From Candidatus Saccharimonadota bacterium (GTDB taxonomy: Bacteria; Patescibacteriota; Saccharimonadia; Saccharimonadales; Saccharimonadaceae), in NCBI GenBank assembly GCA_030537075.1, contig JAUNOS010000002.1:105494-169493 (forward strand): a DNA stretch of 64,000 nucleotides. Reading direction: 5' to 3'. Below are positions 26,251 through 34,568 of this stretch, piece by piece (the first letter of the stretch is position 1; each line of letters opens with the position of its first letter). Below the pieces are notes generated by a model, which worked only from the letters and a program-made list of their open reading frames with translations, searched no databases and was not told the DNA's origin. A program made the translations under genes and the position numbers.

Positions 26251-26526
26251 TCACCTCGGCATAAACGACACCGTTACACTGCCACCGACCACCAGCCCGT
26301 TTGCCTGCCGTACTTTGGCGGGGAGGGCGATAAACTGCGTGCCGTCACCCATCGGCAGTAGCGAGGTATCCCACGAAATCTCACCGACCGTCGCCCGCAC
26401 CGCCACCAGCCCGCGCTCTGCCAGGTGAGCCAATTCATGCGAATACTCCTGCGGCACGGCCACATAATGCCAGCCGCCCACTCGAGGAAACAACTCTACT
26501 GTGCCATGTATGATATATGGTTTCAT
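26251..26526 (-). CDS. DUF1905 domain protein
   Basis: 91 residues matching the small beta-barrel DUF1905 family (GGWHYVAVPQEYS...GLVAVRATVGEISWDTSLLPMGDGTQFIALPAKVRQANGL, then V.V). Function unknown. The gene follows the VOC gene by three bases and probably shares its transcript. Confidence 0.85.
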   Translation of the reverse strand: MKPYIIHGTVELFPRVGGWHYVAVPQEYSHELAHLAERGLVAVRATVGEISWDTSLLPMGDGTQFIALPAKVRQANGLVVGGSVTVSFMPR

Positions 26527-26529
26527 ACC

Positions 26530-26904
26530 TTAGTTCACCTGCTCAACTACATCTATCACCACTCCACTTGGGTCCTGCAAACAAAAATGACGCTGACCCC
26601 ACTCCTCAGTAGCTGGTGAACAAAAGAGATCAACCCCCGCATCCTTCAGGCGTTCATACTCAGCATCAACATCATCAACTTCTAATGTATAGATGATGCC
26701 TTTGGCAGAAAATTCATCATGAAATTGGGTGGGCTGGTTTTTTAATCCTGGCAACATCAATCCAATCTCTACCTTGCTTGCTTCATGAAGCAGCTGCACA
26801 TACCAGTCCGCCTCAAATACCGCCGTAAATCCAAAGTGGTTCATATAAAACTGTTTACATTCGTCTAGTTTAGTAGTGATCGTCACTGGGTAGATCGCTT
26901 TCAT
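26530..26904 (-). CDS. VOC superfamily (glyoxalase/bleomycin-resistance fold) protein
   Basis: 124 residues with the paired beta-alpha-beta-beta-beta modules of the VOC fold: TTKLDECKQFYMNHFGFTAVFEADW and DPSGVVIDVVEQVN at the end. Relatives are metal enzymes or antibiotic-binding proteins; a specific reaction cannot be deduced. AAGGAGGCGT precedes the ATG. An extended -10 box TGGTAAAAT is at 26934-26939. Confidence 0.88.
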   Translation of the reverse strand: MKAIYPVTITTKLDECKQFYMNHFGFTAVFEADWYVQLLHEASKVEIGLMLPGLKNQPTQFHDEFSAKGIIYTLEVDDVDAEYERLKDAGVDLFCSPATEEWGQRHFCLQDPSGVVIDVVEQVN

Positions 26905-26969
26905 ACGCCTCCTTATTTTTTGCTAGTTGTTTCATTTTACCAATATATCTAAGCTTGGTATTGTATATT

Positions 26970-27755
26970 TCAGACATTATAGCGCCGATGATACGACACG
27001 GGAGTTTGTTGCGTCACCTGTTTAAAATTGTGAATATAATGCGCCTGATCGCAATAAAGACCACGCCAATCGCCCGTAAGCCCAGCCTGAAAGCGCACAA
27101 TCTTTGCGATATCTCGCGGCGAAAAGCCAGTCTGCTGCCGAACAATACGCTGCACGTGCCGCGGCGACAGACCAATCTCAGTTGCACTATCGGCAATAGT
27201 TTTTCCCTGTATACATCCTGCAATCACAGCCTCCACAACACAGTGCGGCGATGATACCTCACCGCAACACACCATCATATCAGTAAGTTTGCAAAAGCTC
27301 TGCAGCTGGCCTTGATCTGCACCGCGTAGACTGGCGATTACTTTTTGTATTGAGCAACCGCCCACCGTATCAAGCTGGCGCGACATACCGATTACCGCTG
27401 CCGCGTCGCCACTGTACGCGCCCGGTCGTAAACGAATACCCGTATATGAAAACGTCCTACCCAAATTAAGCTGCCAGGCCGTAGTCGCTGGTGTCATGAC
27501 ATACGCCTCAACCCTGCGCATATCAAACACTATATCAATACACGCATCTGGCAACACAGTGTATATAAAGGGATCTGCAACACAATGCGCTTCCAGGAGC
27601 CAAAAACAGTGCACCATGGTACGTAGCCGAGACGGTGGCAAAAACTCCCGATATAATACCTCTTCGGCGCAAGACAATGTAATGCCATTCTGACACGGAG
27701 TGTAGGGCTTCACGGCCTCATACTCCATAGCCTTTTTTACAGTATACAATATCAT
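26970..27755 (-). CDS. AraC family transcriptional regulator
   Basis: About 261 residues. The C-terminal part holds two helix-turn-helix units (GKTIADSATEIGLSPRHVQRIVRQQTGFSPRDIAKIVRFQAGL and the second one ending in TPVSYHRRY). The N-terminal part (residues ~30-120) resembles the DUF6597 sensor domain found in many AraC-like proteins. The ATG at 27755 overlaps the upstream stop (ATGA) and follows GGAGG closely; 27728 is an alternative start. Targets unknown. The VOC/DUF1905 pair directly downstream is a candidate. Confidence 0.9.
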   Translation of the reverse strand: MILYTVKKAMEYEAVKPYTPCQNGITLSCAEEVLYREFLPPSRLRTMVHCFWLLEAHCVADPFIYTVLPDACIDIVFDMRRVEAYVMTPATTAWQLNLGRTFSYTGIRLRPGAYSGDAAAVIGMSRQLDTVGGCSIQKVIASLRGADQGQLQSFCKLTDMMVCCGEVSSPHCVVEAVIAGCIQGKTIADSATEIGLSPRHVQRIVRQQTGFSPRDIAKIVRFQAGLTGDWRGLYCDQAHYIHNFKQVTQQTPVSYHRRYNV

Positions 27756-28735
27756 AACCTCCACGATCTCAGTCGCCGCCCCTGCTCCGCTACGACATTC
27801 TTCTGCCAAGCATCGTCCACGCGACCATCCGCATAACGATCGGTTTGATCGTGCAACTCATGACCTACCGCCTCAAGCACAGTGAGCATATCACCAATCA
27901 CCCTTGCGTCTGTCTTGCCGTCATCAACCGTGTAGAAAAACGCCAGATCATCTACCAGCTCGACATCAAAATGTGACGATGCATCAATCAGCGCTACCAT
28001 TACATCAGGCGTCAGCACATAACGCACATCAACATCGTATTTTTTAGGGCCATAGAGCGTAAAATAATCATCAAAATTACCTTCAAGAGTAATGCGTTGA
28101 CTATTCGGTAAAATTACCGGCAAGTTGCTAAAAATCGCGCGATTCATTAAACTGGCATTATTTTGCTTTGCATCGAGCACCATGTGTGGCACCTTGCGTG
28201 GCAGCCGCACTGCTGCATAACGCCACGTATAGGTTTGTTGATGCTTACCGCTGCCAACGGTGTATTGATACCGGCCAATTTCCATCGTGCGCTGACCATC
28301 TTGCTCGCACGAAAGCACCCCGCGATACCGCCGCGAATGCCCGACATCAAATAGCAAGCCGACACCAACCGCGCCGACCTGCCCAATCGGATCGTAGCGC
28401 AAGGCGTTTTGCGCAGCAAAATCATGCAGGCGTATGTGGCGCCGAATTGATCGATCGTATGCGCGCGAAAAAATCACGAGCGAAATCACAATTGAAGCTG
28501 CGGTCATAATCACAGAAATATACCAATACGGCGTCAGTGTTACTAAGATAGGAATTCCAAAAAATGTCAGCGCCCATGCAGCCGCCAAGATAGCCATGTC
28601 CTTCTGCGATATATCAACCCCCAGCGACCACGGCGAAAGGCTAGTTTGCCGCTGGTATCGATTCACTTCATCGGGCGAAACCGATCGGCTTAATATAGTG
28701 AGTGTATCTTTGTTGATATTAGCAAGCCACTGCAT
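27752..28735 (-). CDS. Two-helix membrane protein of unknown function (DUF3137-like layout)
   Basis: About 327 residues. The N-terminal ~50 residues are cytoplasmic, followed by two closely spaced membrane helices (~residues 48-95) and a large soluble beta-rich domain (GVLSCEQDGQRTMEIGRYQYTVGSG ... IFSNLPVILPNSQRITLEG ... FDVELVDDLAFFYT). The layout resembles DUF3137 proteins. Leaderless start from TATAAT, six bases before the ATG at 28735. It overlaps the following AraC gene by four bases. Confidence 0.78.
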   Translation of the reverse strand: MQWLANINKDTLTILSRSVSPDEVNRYQRQTSLSPWSLGVDISQKDMAILAAAWALTFFGIPILVTLTPYWYISVIMTAASIVISLVIFSRAYDRSIRRHIRLHDFAAQNALRYDPIGQVGAVGVGLLFDVGHSRRYRGVLSCEQDGQRTMEIGRYQYTVGSGKHQQTYTWRYAAVRLPRKVPHMVLDAKQNNASLMNRAIFSNLPVILPNSQRITLEGNFDDYFTLYGPKKYDVDVRYVLTPDVMVALIDASSHFDVELVDDLAFFYTVDDGKTDARVIGDMLTVLEAVGHELHDQTDRYADGRVDDAWQKNVVAEQGRRLRSWRL

Positions 28736-28741
28736 AGTTTC

Positions 28742-28747
28742 ATTATA
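28742..28747 (-). promoter_or_regulatory. Extended -10 box for the leaderless 27752 gene
   Basis: TGCTATAAT on the minus strand, with the hexamer ending six bases before the ATG at 28735. The upstream terminator stem begins three bases away. Confidence 0.65.
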
Positions 28748-28750
28748 GCA

Positions 28751-28789
28751 AAATAACATCGACCACTCAGTATGCGGTCGATGTTATTT
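28751..28789 (-). terminator. Terminator of the 28801 gene
   Basis: A 14-bp perfect stem (28751-28764 with 28776-28789) with an A/T-rich end. On the minus strand it ends with ATTTT and directly adjoins the -10 box of the next gene. Confidence 0.85.
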
Positions 28790-28800
28790 TACGGAGTATG

Positions 28801-29289
28801 TTATTCGTCACCAAGTTCTCGGTCGATCCGCTTTTGCACACGGCGTGAGCCAAGCTGCATGATGCCGTAGATGATGGAGTTACAAATCATCATCGAGACA
28901 AATGTGATACCAAAAATCGCGAGCAAGTGCGGATCAAGCAACCCCTGATAGGTGTCGCCGTAGCGTCGAAGGTTGAGCAATGTCACGATTGCTGCAACCG
29001 CCGCCGAGGCCGTTACGAGACCAAGTACGACTTTGCTGCGACGCTGTGGCGTATGTTGAACCACCGCACCGCCACCCGAAAAGAGACCGCGCACAAATGG
29101 ATATACCGCTGCCAGAATCAGCAATATCCAGTCGGTTGTCGATGATTCGAGCGGCAGCTTTAAGATATATTCTTTCGTGATGATAGACAAGACAAGCACC
29201 ACTTCGATCAGAAGCAACGCTTCACTGCGGTATTTATTCTCCTCCATGGTGACACGCTCGTCTTGCACTGGTTTTTGTGATTTACTCAT
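28801..29289 (-). CDS. Four-helix membrane protein paired with an XRE regulator
   Basis: About 162 residues with a short DER-containing cytoplasmic head (VQDERVTMEENKYRSEA) and four membrane helices. This head plus helices layout is seen in the DUF6773/DUF3169-type proteins encoded with small XRE repressors. The ATG at 29289 has GGGAGG in front and overlaps the regulator's stop codon. Function unknown. Confidence 0.82.
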   Translation of the reverse strand: MSKSQKPVQDERVTMEENKYRSEALLLIEVVLVLSIITKEYILKLPLESSTTDWILLILAAVYPFVRGLFSGGGAVVQHTPQRRSKVVLGLVTASAAVAAIVTLLNLRRYGDTYQGLLDPHLLAIFGITFVSMMICNSIIYGIMQLGSRRVQKRIDRELGDE

Positions 29290-29530
29290 CTTCGTCCTCC
29301 CAAAATAATTCATCTAAGGTTGTATCAAGTGCCCAGCAAATCGCAAGGCATAATTTTAATGTCGGGTTGTAGCGACCGAGCTCAATTAACCCAATCGTTT
29401 GCCGAGTCACGCCAACCGCATCCGCCAGCTCCGCCTGATTCATGCCTTTTGCAGTGCGAGCAAGTTTCAGGCGCCTGTCTGGCTCGGGTTGTTTTTCTTT
29501 TCTTCCAAACAATTGTATAGCTCCTTTCAC
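29282..29530 (-). CDS. XRE-family transcriptional regulator
   Basis: About 76-82 residues. Helix-turn-helix: RRLKLARTAKGMNQAELADAVGVTRQTIGLIELGRYNPTLKLCLAICWALDTTLDELF. It is of the short type that usually controls its own operon with a small membrane protein. Two starts are possible. GTG at 29530 falls on the predicted transcription start. TTG at 29512 has AAAGGAG eight bases upstream. The promoter is at 29536-29564. Confidence 0.92.
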   Translation of the reverse strand: MKGAIQLFGRKEKQPEPDRRLKLARTAKGMNQAELADAVGVTRQTIGLIELGRYNPTLKLCLAICWALDTTLDELFWEDEDE

Positions 29531-29535
29531 CTCCC

Positions 29536-29564
29536 ATGGTACGCTATTGATGGCAAAATGTCAA
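29536..29564 (-). promoter_or_regulatory. Promoter of the XRE operon
   Basis: TTGACA (29559-29564), 17 bases, TACCAT (29536-29541) on the minus strand. The predicted start is at or next to the GTG at 29530. Confidence 0.7.
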
Positions 29565-29658
29565 CTATATATTGCAAAAAGATGTATTTAGATTGCTTTT
29601 CGGTAGATATTTGCTCTGTTTTCAGAGACAATTATTAGGAAACTGGACGCCTGGAAGG

Positions 29659-30138
29659 CTACTTTACTGCTGGCCGTTCAAAATGACACGTATAGCCGCC
29701 GGGGTGCTTTTGCAGATAATCTTGATGGTACTCTTCGGCGGGGTAAAACTGCGCCAGCGGTACAACTTCAGTCACGATAGAGTTAGCCCATTGACGAGAT
29801 GCCTCGACCGCCGTGATGACGTTTTCGATGGACCGCTTCTCAGCGTCATTAGCGTAAAAAATGATCGAGCGGTAACTGCTGCCAACATCATTGCCTTGGC
29901 GGTTTTTGGTCGTTGGGTCATGAATGCGGAAGAAATAGCCGAGCAGCTCATCAAGACTCGTCGCTGTCTCCTCGTACTCAATCTTCACCACTTCGGCATG
30001 CCCAGGATGAAATTCATACGTCGGGTTGCTATTTTTGCCACCCGCGTAACCGACTTCAGTATCGATCACGCCGGGCCGCGTACGCATCAATTCTTCCACG
30101 CCCCAAAAACAGCCGCCGCCCAGCACCACGCTACGCAT
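29659..30138 (-). CDS. msrA: Peptide-methionine (S)-S-oxide reductase MsrA
   Basis: About 159 residues with the catalytic GGGCFWG near the N-terminus, [24 protein letters not shown] and the C-terminal [17 protein letters not shown], whose cysteine may act in resolving. It reduces Met-S-oxide in proteins. The ATG at 30138 follows GGAGGC and overlaps the msrB stop. Confidence 0.96.
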   Translation of the reverse strand: MRSVVLGGGCFWGVEELMRTRPGVIDTEVGYAGGKNSNPTYEFHPGHAEVVKIEYEETATSLDELLGYFFRIHDPTTKNRQGNDVGSSYRSIIFYANDAEKRSIENVITAVEASRQWANSIVTEVVPLAQFYPAEEYHQDYLQKHPGGYTCHFERPAVK

Positions 30139-30511
30139 CGCTCGCCTCCTGCGTGGTCTCATCAGGCACGAAATGGAGCGACACCGAATTCACGCAATGG
30201 CGCACATTTTTCGGCGTTAAGCCCTCGCCTTCAAACACATGACCGAGGTGCCCGCCACAGGCCGCACACGTGATCTCTACTCGCCGCCCATCAGCATCCA
30301 GCGTTCGCGTCACTGCTCCGTCAATTTCATCGTCAAAACTCGGCCAGCCGCACATCGAACTAAACTTATCATCCGAGCGATACAGCGGCGCGCCGCACTG
30401 CCGGCAAACATACACGCCCGTCCGCTTCTCATCCAGAAGTGCACCCGTAAACGCCCGCTCCGTGCCTTTATGAACAATCACACGCTCTTCTTCAGGGGTG
30501 AGTGGAGGCAC
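30131..30511 (-). CDS. msrB: Peptide-methionine (R)-S-oxide reductase MsrB
   Basis: 126 residues. Two zinc CxxC pairs (CRQCG, CAACGG), [21 protein letters not shown] and the catalytic [11 protein letters not shown]. It reduces Met-R-oxide. GTG start directly after the stop codon of the TspO-like gene. msrB and msrA are translationally coupled. Confidence 0.96.
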   Translation of the reverse strand: MPPLTPEEERVIVHKGTERAFTGALLDEKRTGVYVCRQCGAPLYRSDDKFSSMCGWPSFDDEIDGAVTRTLDADGRRVEITCAACGGHLGHVFEGEGLTPKNVRHCVNSVSLHFVPDETTQEASDA

Positions 30512-31360
30512 TTAGCGACGCCCCTTTCCAGTATCAAGTTGCCACTGCCCAACAAACACATATAACACCGCACTGGCCAACACTGGTACCAACACGCCCA
30601 GCAGTGCAATCGCTGATGGATACGCACCATTGTAGCCGTTCTCTGCCAGGTGCTTAATGAAAATACCGCCGTACGCCCACACGAACACCGCACCATAGGC
30701 TGCGTCACGCTGCTTCCACATCGCCACAAGGCCAATCAAGGCACCGCCAATCAACGCGAACGCCAGCCATCCGCCAGCACCTGCACCCACGCCATTCCAG
30801 CCAAGCGATACCGCCAACGCAAAACTATTGGCGATGGTTGCCACGCTAATCCAACCGAGATACACCATAATTGGCAATCGTACCCATACGTAGTCCTGCA
30901 CTGTCGTCGGCTTTGCAAACGCTGTGTGCAGCGTACGTGCTACCATCACCAAGCTCACTAGCAGCACAACCATACACAACATCGATAGCCAAATCAGGCG
31001 AAAATGCCAGGCGAACATCCAGCCAATATTCGCCGCACACGATACAAGCAGCCAGGGATTGATCGCCGTGAATAACCCTTCATCCAGCCGTGAGCCAGCC
31101 TTACGCCGCACGGCCGCAAATTGATACACCGCATAGCCGAGGAGCAATACATAAATCACACTCCAAATGCTAAATGTCAGTCCCGTTGGCGTAAATAAAT
31201 TTGGATAGGCGGCCGAAATCTCGCCCGTATTTGCACCGCCCAGCCGCGCAATATTTGCATAGGCATTTACCGCGATAGTCGCCACTACGGCACCCGCCAC
31301 AGCCCATTTCAGTCCGCGTTGTTCTTTTACTTTTTTAGAAAATAATTTTTGTAGCCACAT
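30512..31360 (-). CDS. TspO/MBR-like membrane protein
   Basis: About 282 residues, about nine hydrophobic segments and rich in Trp and aromatic residues. NLFTPTGLTFSIWSVIYVLLLGYAVYQ and the later PIMVYLGWISVATIANS resemble TspO (translocator) helices, but the protein is nearly twice as long as bacterial TspO. The ATG at 31360 follows AGGAGGG. It is first in an operon with msrB and msrA, consistent with an oxidative-stress role. Confidence 0.8.
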   Translation of the reverse strand: MWLQKLFSKKVKEQRGLKWAVAGAVVATIAVNAYANIARLGGANTGEISAAYPNLFTPTGLTFSIWSVIYVLLLGYAVYQFAAVRRKAGSRLDEGLFTAINPWLLVSCAANIGWMFAWHFRLIWLSMLCMVVLLVSLVMVARTLHTAFAKPTTVQDYVWVRLPIMVYLGWISVATIANSFALAVSLGWNGVGAGAGGWLAFALIGGALIGLVAMWKQRDAAYGAVFVWAYGGIFIKHLAENGYNGAYPSAIALLGVLVPVLASAVLYVFVGQWQLDTGKGRR

Positions 31361-31378
31361 AGACCCTCCTATCTCTAG

Positions 31379-31384
31379 TATACT
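31379..31384 (+). promoter_or_regulatory. -10 box for the leaderless 31391 gene
   Basis: TATACT, six bases before the ATG at 31391. Confidence 0.55.
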
Positions 31385-31390
31385 ATGAGT

Positions 31391-31660
31391 ATGGCGTTTA
31401 ACCACTATGCAAAATTGAAGCGAATTTTAGCTGAATATGAAAGTTGGTATATCGTGCGTATCAACCAGCCCACCACTGCCAAAAGTTTTAAGGGCGAAAC
31501 GCGGCAGTTTGATCATTACTACCGCGTGATGGATAGCAACGGTCAGCCTATCAAGTTCTGCAAATTTCAACAGCTCGACCGGTTCGCCCAGGCGATGAAT
31601 TTACCTGTTGAGGCGCTGCCGATTATCGATCAGCCGGACGTGACGCACGACAATGCTTGA
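31391..31660 (+). CDS. Small protein of unknown function
   Basis: 89 residues, no membrane segment, mixed charge, rich in aromatic residues in the first half (YESWYIVRINQP, FDHYYRVMDSNGQPIKFCKFQQLDRFAQAM). I do not recognise the family. The ATG at 31391 is preferred over 31385 because TATACT ends six bases before it. The 3' end overlaps the convergent serine hydrolase gene by 38 bases. Confidence 0.68.
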   Translation: MAFNHYAKLKRILAEYESWYIVRINQPTTAKSFKGETRQFDHYYRVMDSNGQPIKFCKFQQLDRFAQAMNLPVEALPIIDQPDVTHDNA

Positions 31661-32627
31661 GTGCGCCAAATAGCATCGGATATGGTCGATGCCTCAGCTG
31701 ATTTACCGTTCCCGTCACAAAAGCGTCAACATCTGGCGCATAGAATGCAAAGCTTCCGGTAATACCGCTATGGCCGCGCAGCTCGCGGATACCGCCAAAA
31801 AACAGAGCGACTGGTGCTGCAATTTTCAACTGCATCATGCCACTACCGTAACGTAACGGTCGAAATTGAATTGGTCGAAAGACTGGCTGCATGATATGTG
31901 ATTTTACAAATAATTCACCACCGAAAAACGCCCGCGTAAAACGCATCAACTCCCGATTTGTCGCGACAATGCCACCCTGATACACTTGGCTCGAAAGATA
32001 GTGCGAACACGAAACTACCGTCTTGCCATTACGTATTGGCGCGATCACCTCATCCCCACGTGCCCAATGCGTGTGTCTCAGGCCAAGTGGCTGGCAAATA
32101 CAGTCGCTGAGTAGCTGCTCGGCAGTCTTCCCCGTCACCGCTTCGGCAATCTTTCCGAGCAACATAGCATTGACATCGGCATAATAGGCCTTCTCGCCGC
32201 CAAGTTGCGACCGAGCTGGCAGTTTCGACAAAATCTCCAGCGACTCGTGAAACTCCACCCGCCTATCGCTGTGCAAAACCTCATCCATCAGCACGCTGCC
32301 ATCTGGCTGACGATCGGTTTCATAATTTGGAAAGCCAGAATTTTGATCAACAAGGTGGCGAATTGTCACCGCATCAGCTTGCGGCAGAATACCAGTGATA
32401 GTCTGGGGTAGCAATTCAGTGAGCCGAGCGTCATACCTCAACTTCCCCTCATCAATGAGTCGAAACACCAGCGCGTAAGTATATAACTTTGAGATACTCG
32501 TAATGGCAAAGAGCGAGTCGCTCGTCATTTCGCCTTTTGACTCATCAATACATACTGTATCTCCCTGCTGAACAAGCAGTGTCCCGTCGTGGATTGCTGG
32601 ATGTCGCAAAAAATGCGTGTCTTTCAT
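31623..32627 (-). CDS. Serine hydrolase of the beta-lactamase/penicillin-binding fold (class C type)
   Basis: About 334 residues. The SxxK motif is SISK (FAITSISKLYTYALV), the second motif is probably YADVNAMLLG (YxN position) and a HSG near the C-terminus (RGHSGITGSFA) takes the KTG place. No signal peptide is seen, so it is probably cytoplasmic. Relatives are esterases or peptidases. GGGGGC precedes the ATG at 32627. Confidence 0.87.
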   Translation of the reverse strand: MKDTHFLRHPAIHDGTLLVQQGDTVCIDESKGEMTSDSLFAITSISKLYTYALVFRLIDEGKLRYDARLTELLPQTITGILPQADAVTIRHLVDQNSGFPNYETDRQPDGSVLMDEVLHSDRRVEFHESLEILSKLPARSQLGGEKAYYADVNAMLLGKIAEAVTGKTAEQLLSDCICQPLGLRHTHWARGDEVIAPIRNGKTVVSCSHYLSSQVYQGGIVATNRELMRFTRAFFGGELFVKSHIMQPVFRPIQFRPLRYGSGMMQLKIAAPVALFFGGIRELRGHSGITGSFAFYAPDVDAFVTGTVNQLRHRPYPMLFGALKHCRASRPADR

Positions 32628-32652
32628 GTTGCCCCCAATGATTATCTTTTCT

Positions 32653-33288
32653 TTATTTACCTTGCGTAGTATCAGGCAAAAACCTACTCGCCAAATTATA
32701 CACCTGCTGCATCTCTTTACTTTCAAGCTCCCAGCCGCTTATTTCACCCTTCACCAACTCTGGAAATTGCTTGCTGATATCCCTTAGGGCGTTGCCAACC
32801 GACTTTCGCACATAGTCACTAGCGTCACTTTTCAGGCGAGCAATTCTTCGCACAGCCTCATCGGGATTATCCTTAAAATACGGCCGCCGTGTCCATATCC
32901 TTAGGCCCTCCACGACAGCACGCCGCGTGTTTGGGTTAGCATGAGCCAGCCACTCATCAATCACCGGCAATGCCCGCTCATACCCTACGTTCTTACAAAA
33001 CTCATCAAATGACTTCGCGAGCACTTCCTGCACCCTCCAATTGTCATCTTGAGACACTTCATCTCGCATGTACGTCAAAATACCTTCATCGTTTGATAGG
33101 TGGCCGAACAGGAACACACCATACATGCGGACCTGATAGACGCGCGATTGATACGCAAGAAATGCAAGTTTTTTTAGAGAAGCCACATCCTTTGAGTTGG
33201 CGTCTCGCAGTGCTCTCGATTGCTCTTCTTTAAATCCATGCTCTATACCGGAGAATTCTTTTTCTAAATTCGCGACATACTCCTGCAT
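32653..33288 (-). CDS. AlkD-like HEAT-repeat DNA glycosylase/alkylation-repair protein
   Basis: 211 residues of HEAT-like helix pairs (SRVYQVRMYGVFLFGHL, NWRVQEVLAKSFDEFC, NPNTRRAVVEGLRIWTRRPYFKDNP, SDYVRKSVGNALRDISKQFPELV). This resembles the AlkC/AlkD superfamily, which excises alkylated bases. The catalytic Asp cannot be placed without an alignment. It is within a run of genes from cupin to serine hydrolase, eight bases after the CcdA-like gene. Confidence 0.82.
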   Translation of the reverse strand: MQEYVANLEKEFSGIEHGFKEEQSRALRDANSKDVASLKKLAFLAYQSRVYQVRMYGVFLFGHLSNDEGILTYMRDEVSQDDNWRVQEVLAKSFDEFCKNVGYERALPVIDEWLAHANPNTRRAVVEGLRIWTRRPYFKDNPDEAVRRIARLKSDASDYVRKSVGNALRDISKQFPELVKGEISGWELESKEMQQVYNLASRFLPDTTQGK

Positions 33289-33295
33289 ATGAACG

Positions 33296-34012
33296 TCACC
33301 TCGCCAGCCAATTCTCTAACTGCACCTGCCAGTCAAACCAGCCCTGACCAACCAGCCAGCTACTGAGACCTTTATCAAGCCCTGTCACTACCAGTACACC
33401 AAGTACGATCAGCACCACGCCAAGCACCCGGCGAAACAGCCCATGCGGGTTGAGCCCCCAGCCCAGTGCCCGTACCACGCGGCGACCGAGCACCGCTACC
33501 AATGCCAACATACCCAGCAGCCCAATCACATACGCCAATAGATACAGCATACCTTGCAGCGGATCAGCTGGCAGCAGCACCGCCACGATGAGTGCGTAGG
33601 TTGGACTACACACGCTAAAAATCGGGCCAAGACTCGCGCCGAACAGCACGTCGCCCAGTCGCCCTCGCCTAACAGACACCTCGGCGGATTGCTTTTGGGC
33701 CGCCAATGCCAAACCAGTCCTGAGCATCAGCCAATCCCAGGCCTGCGGTGCCACCAGCGTCACGCCAAACAGAATAATGATCACGCCACTCACCACTGAC
33801 CAGACGTGTGCCGGCACGCCGAGCAGTGCCGTGGTTGATTTGAGCAAAATACTAAAGATGATGATGGAGAGGCCTAGTCCCGCTAGCAGCCACCAGACAC
33901 TACGCTTTTCCTTCTGTGCACTCGGGGCGATCATCACTGGCAGCAGCGGCAAAATACACGGTGCTAGCACCGAAAACACCCCCGCCAGCAGTGATGCGAT
34001 CAACAATCCCAC
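33296..34012 (-). CDS. CcdA/DsbD-type membrane thiol-disulfide electron carrier
   Basis: 238 residues, about six membrane helices. The two key cysteines are in the conserved positions: LAPCILPLLP in helix 1 and FSVCSPTYALIV in helix 4. Such proteins move electrons from cytoplasmic thioredoxin to an external thioredoxin-like partner. The partner is the gene directly upstream (34014). GTG start with AGGAA upstream and a one-base gap after the partner's stop. Confidence 0.92.
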   Translation of the reverse strand: MGLLIASLLAGVFSVLAPCILPLLPVMIAPSAQKEKRSVWWLLAGLGLSIIIFSILLKSTTALLGVPAHVWSVVSGVIIILFGVTLVAPQAWDWLMLRTGLALAAQKQSAEVSVRRGRLGDVLFGASLGPIFSVCSPTYALIVAVLLPADPLQGMLYLLAYVIGLLGMLALVAVLGRRVVRALGWGLNPHGLFRRVLGVVLIVLGVLVVTGLDKGLSSWLVGQGWFDWQVQLENWLAR

Positions 34013-34013
34013 G

Positions 34014-34553
34014 CTACAGATTCCTCAAGATTGTATCGACTGACTTATCTTTGCCATAGCCAACCCACACATCGTGGTCATTGTCCTGATCGTCATCATC
34101 GTCCAGCTCGACAAAGGTACTTTGGATGCGCACGCCATATTTTTGGCGGAGATCTTGACGCGAATCGTAATCAACCTTCAAAATCTGCACATCAGCCGGG
34201 ATTGGACCTGCCTGAATGGCCTGCTCGAACGCACGACACTCGTTGCACCATGGCGCATGGAAGAACAAAATCGTCTTGTCATATGAACGATCCGCCGCCC
34301 GTGCGTCGGTATAATCACCGTAGTAGCCGACCGTGCGGGCCGCACCTGGCTGCGGCGCTGGCTGCGATGTCTGGGCAGGTGGCTGCGTGGTGTTTTGCTG
34401 CGGCGATGCCTGCTGGCTGTTCGTATCACGCACTGTCGCAGATTCATTTGGCGCCTGCCAGCGCTGCCACGTCAGCGCCAGTACCGCAGTCACCGCTCCG
34501 ATAACCGCCACTATCCCGATGATAATCCCAATGATTTTCTGTTGCTTTGTCAT
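34014..34553 (-). CDS. Membrane-anchored extracytoplasmic thioredoxin-like protein
   Basis: 179 residues: N-terminal membrane anchor (residues ~6-28), a Gln/Pro/Thr-rich linker (~35-72) and a thioredoxin domain with WCNEC active site (FFHAPWCNECRAFEQ), LKVDYDSRQDLRQKYGV. An Asp-rich loop replaces the usual cis-Pro neighbourhood (LDDDDDQDNDHD). It probably takes electrons from the CcdA-like protein next to it. Good Shine-Dalgarno site (AAAGGGA). Confidence 0.93.
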   Translation of the reverse strand: MTKQQKIIGIIIGIVAVIGAVTAVLALTWQRWQAPNESATVRDTNSQQASPQQNTTQPPAQTSQPAPQPGAARTVGYYGDYTDARAADRSYDKTILFFHAPWCNECRAFEQAIQAGPIPADVQILKVDYDSRQDLRQKYGVRIQSTFVELDDDDDQDNDHDVWVGYGKDKSVDTILRNL

Positions 34554-34568
34554 ATATTCCCTTTCATA

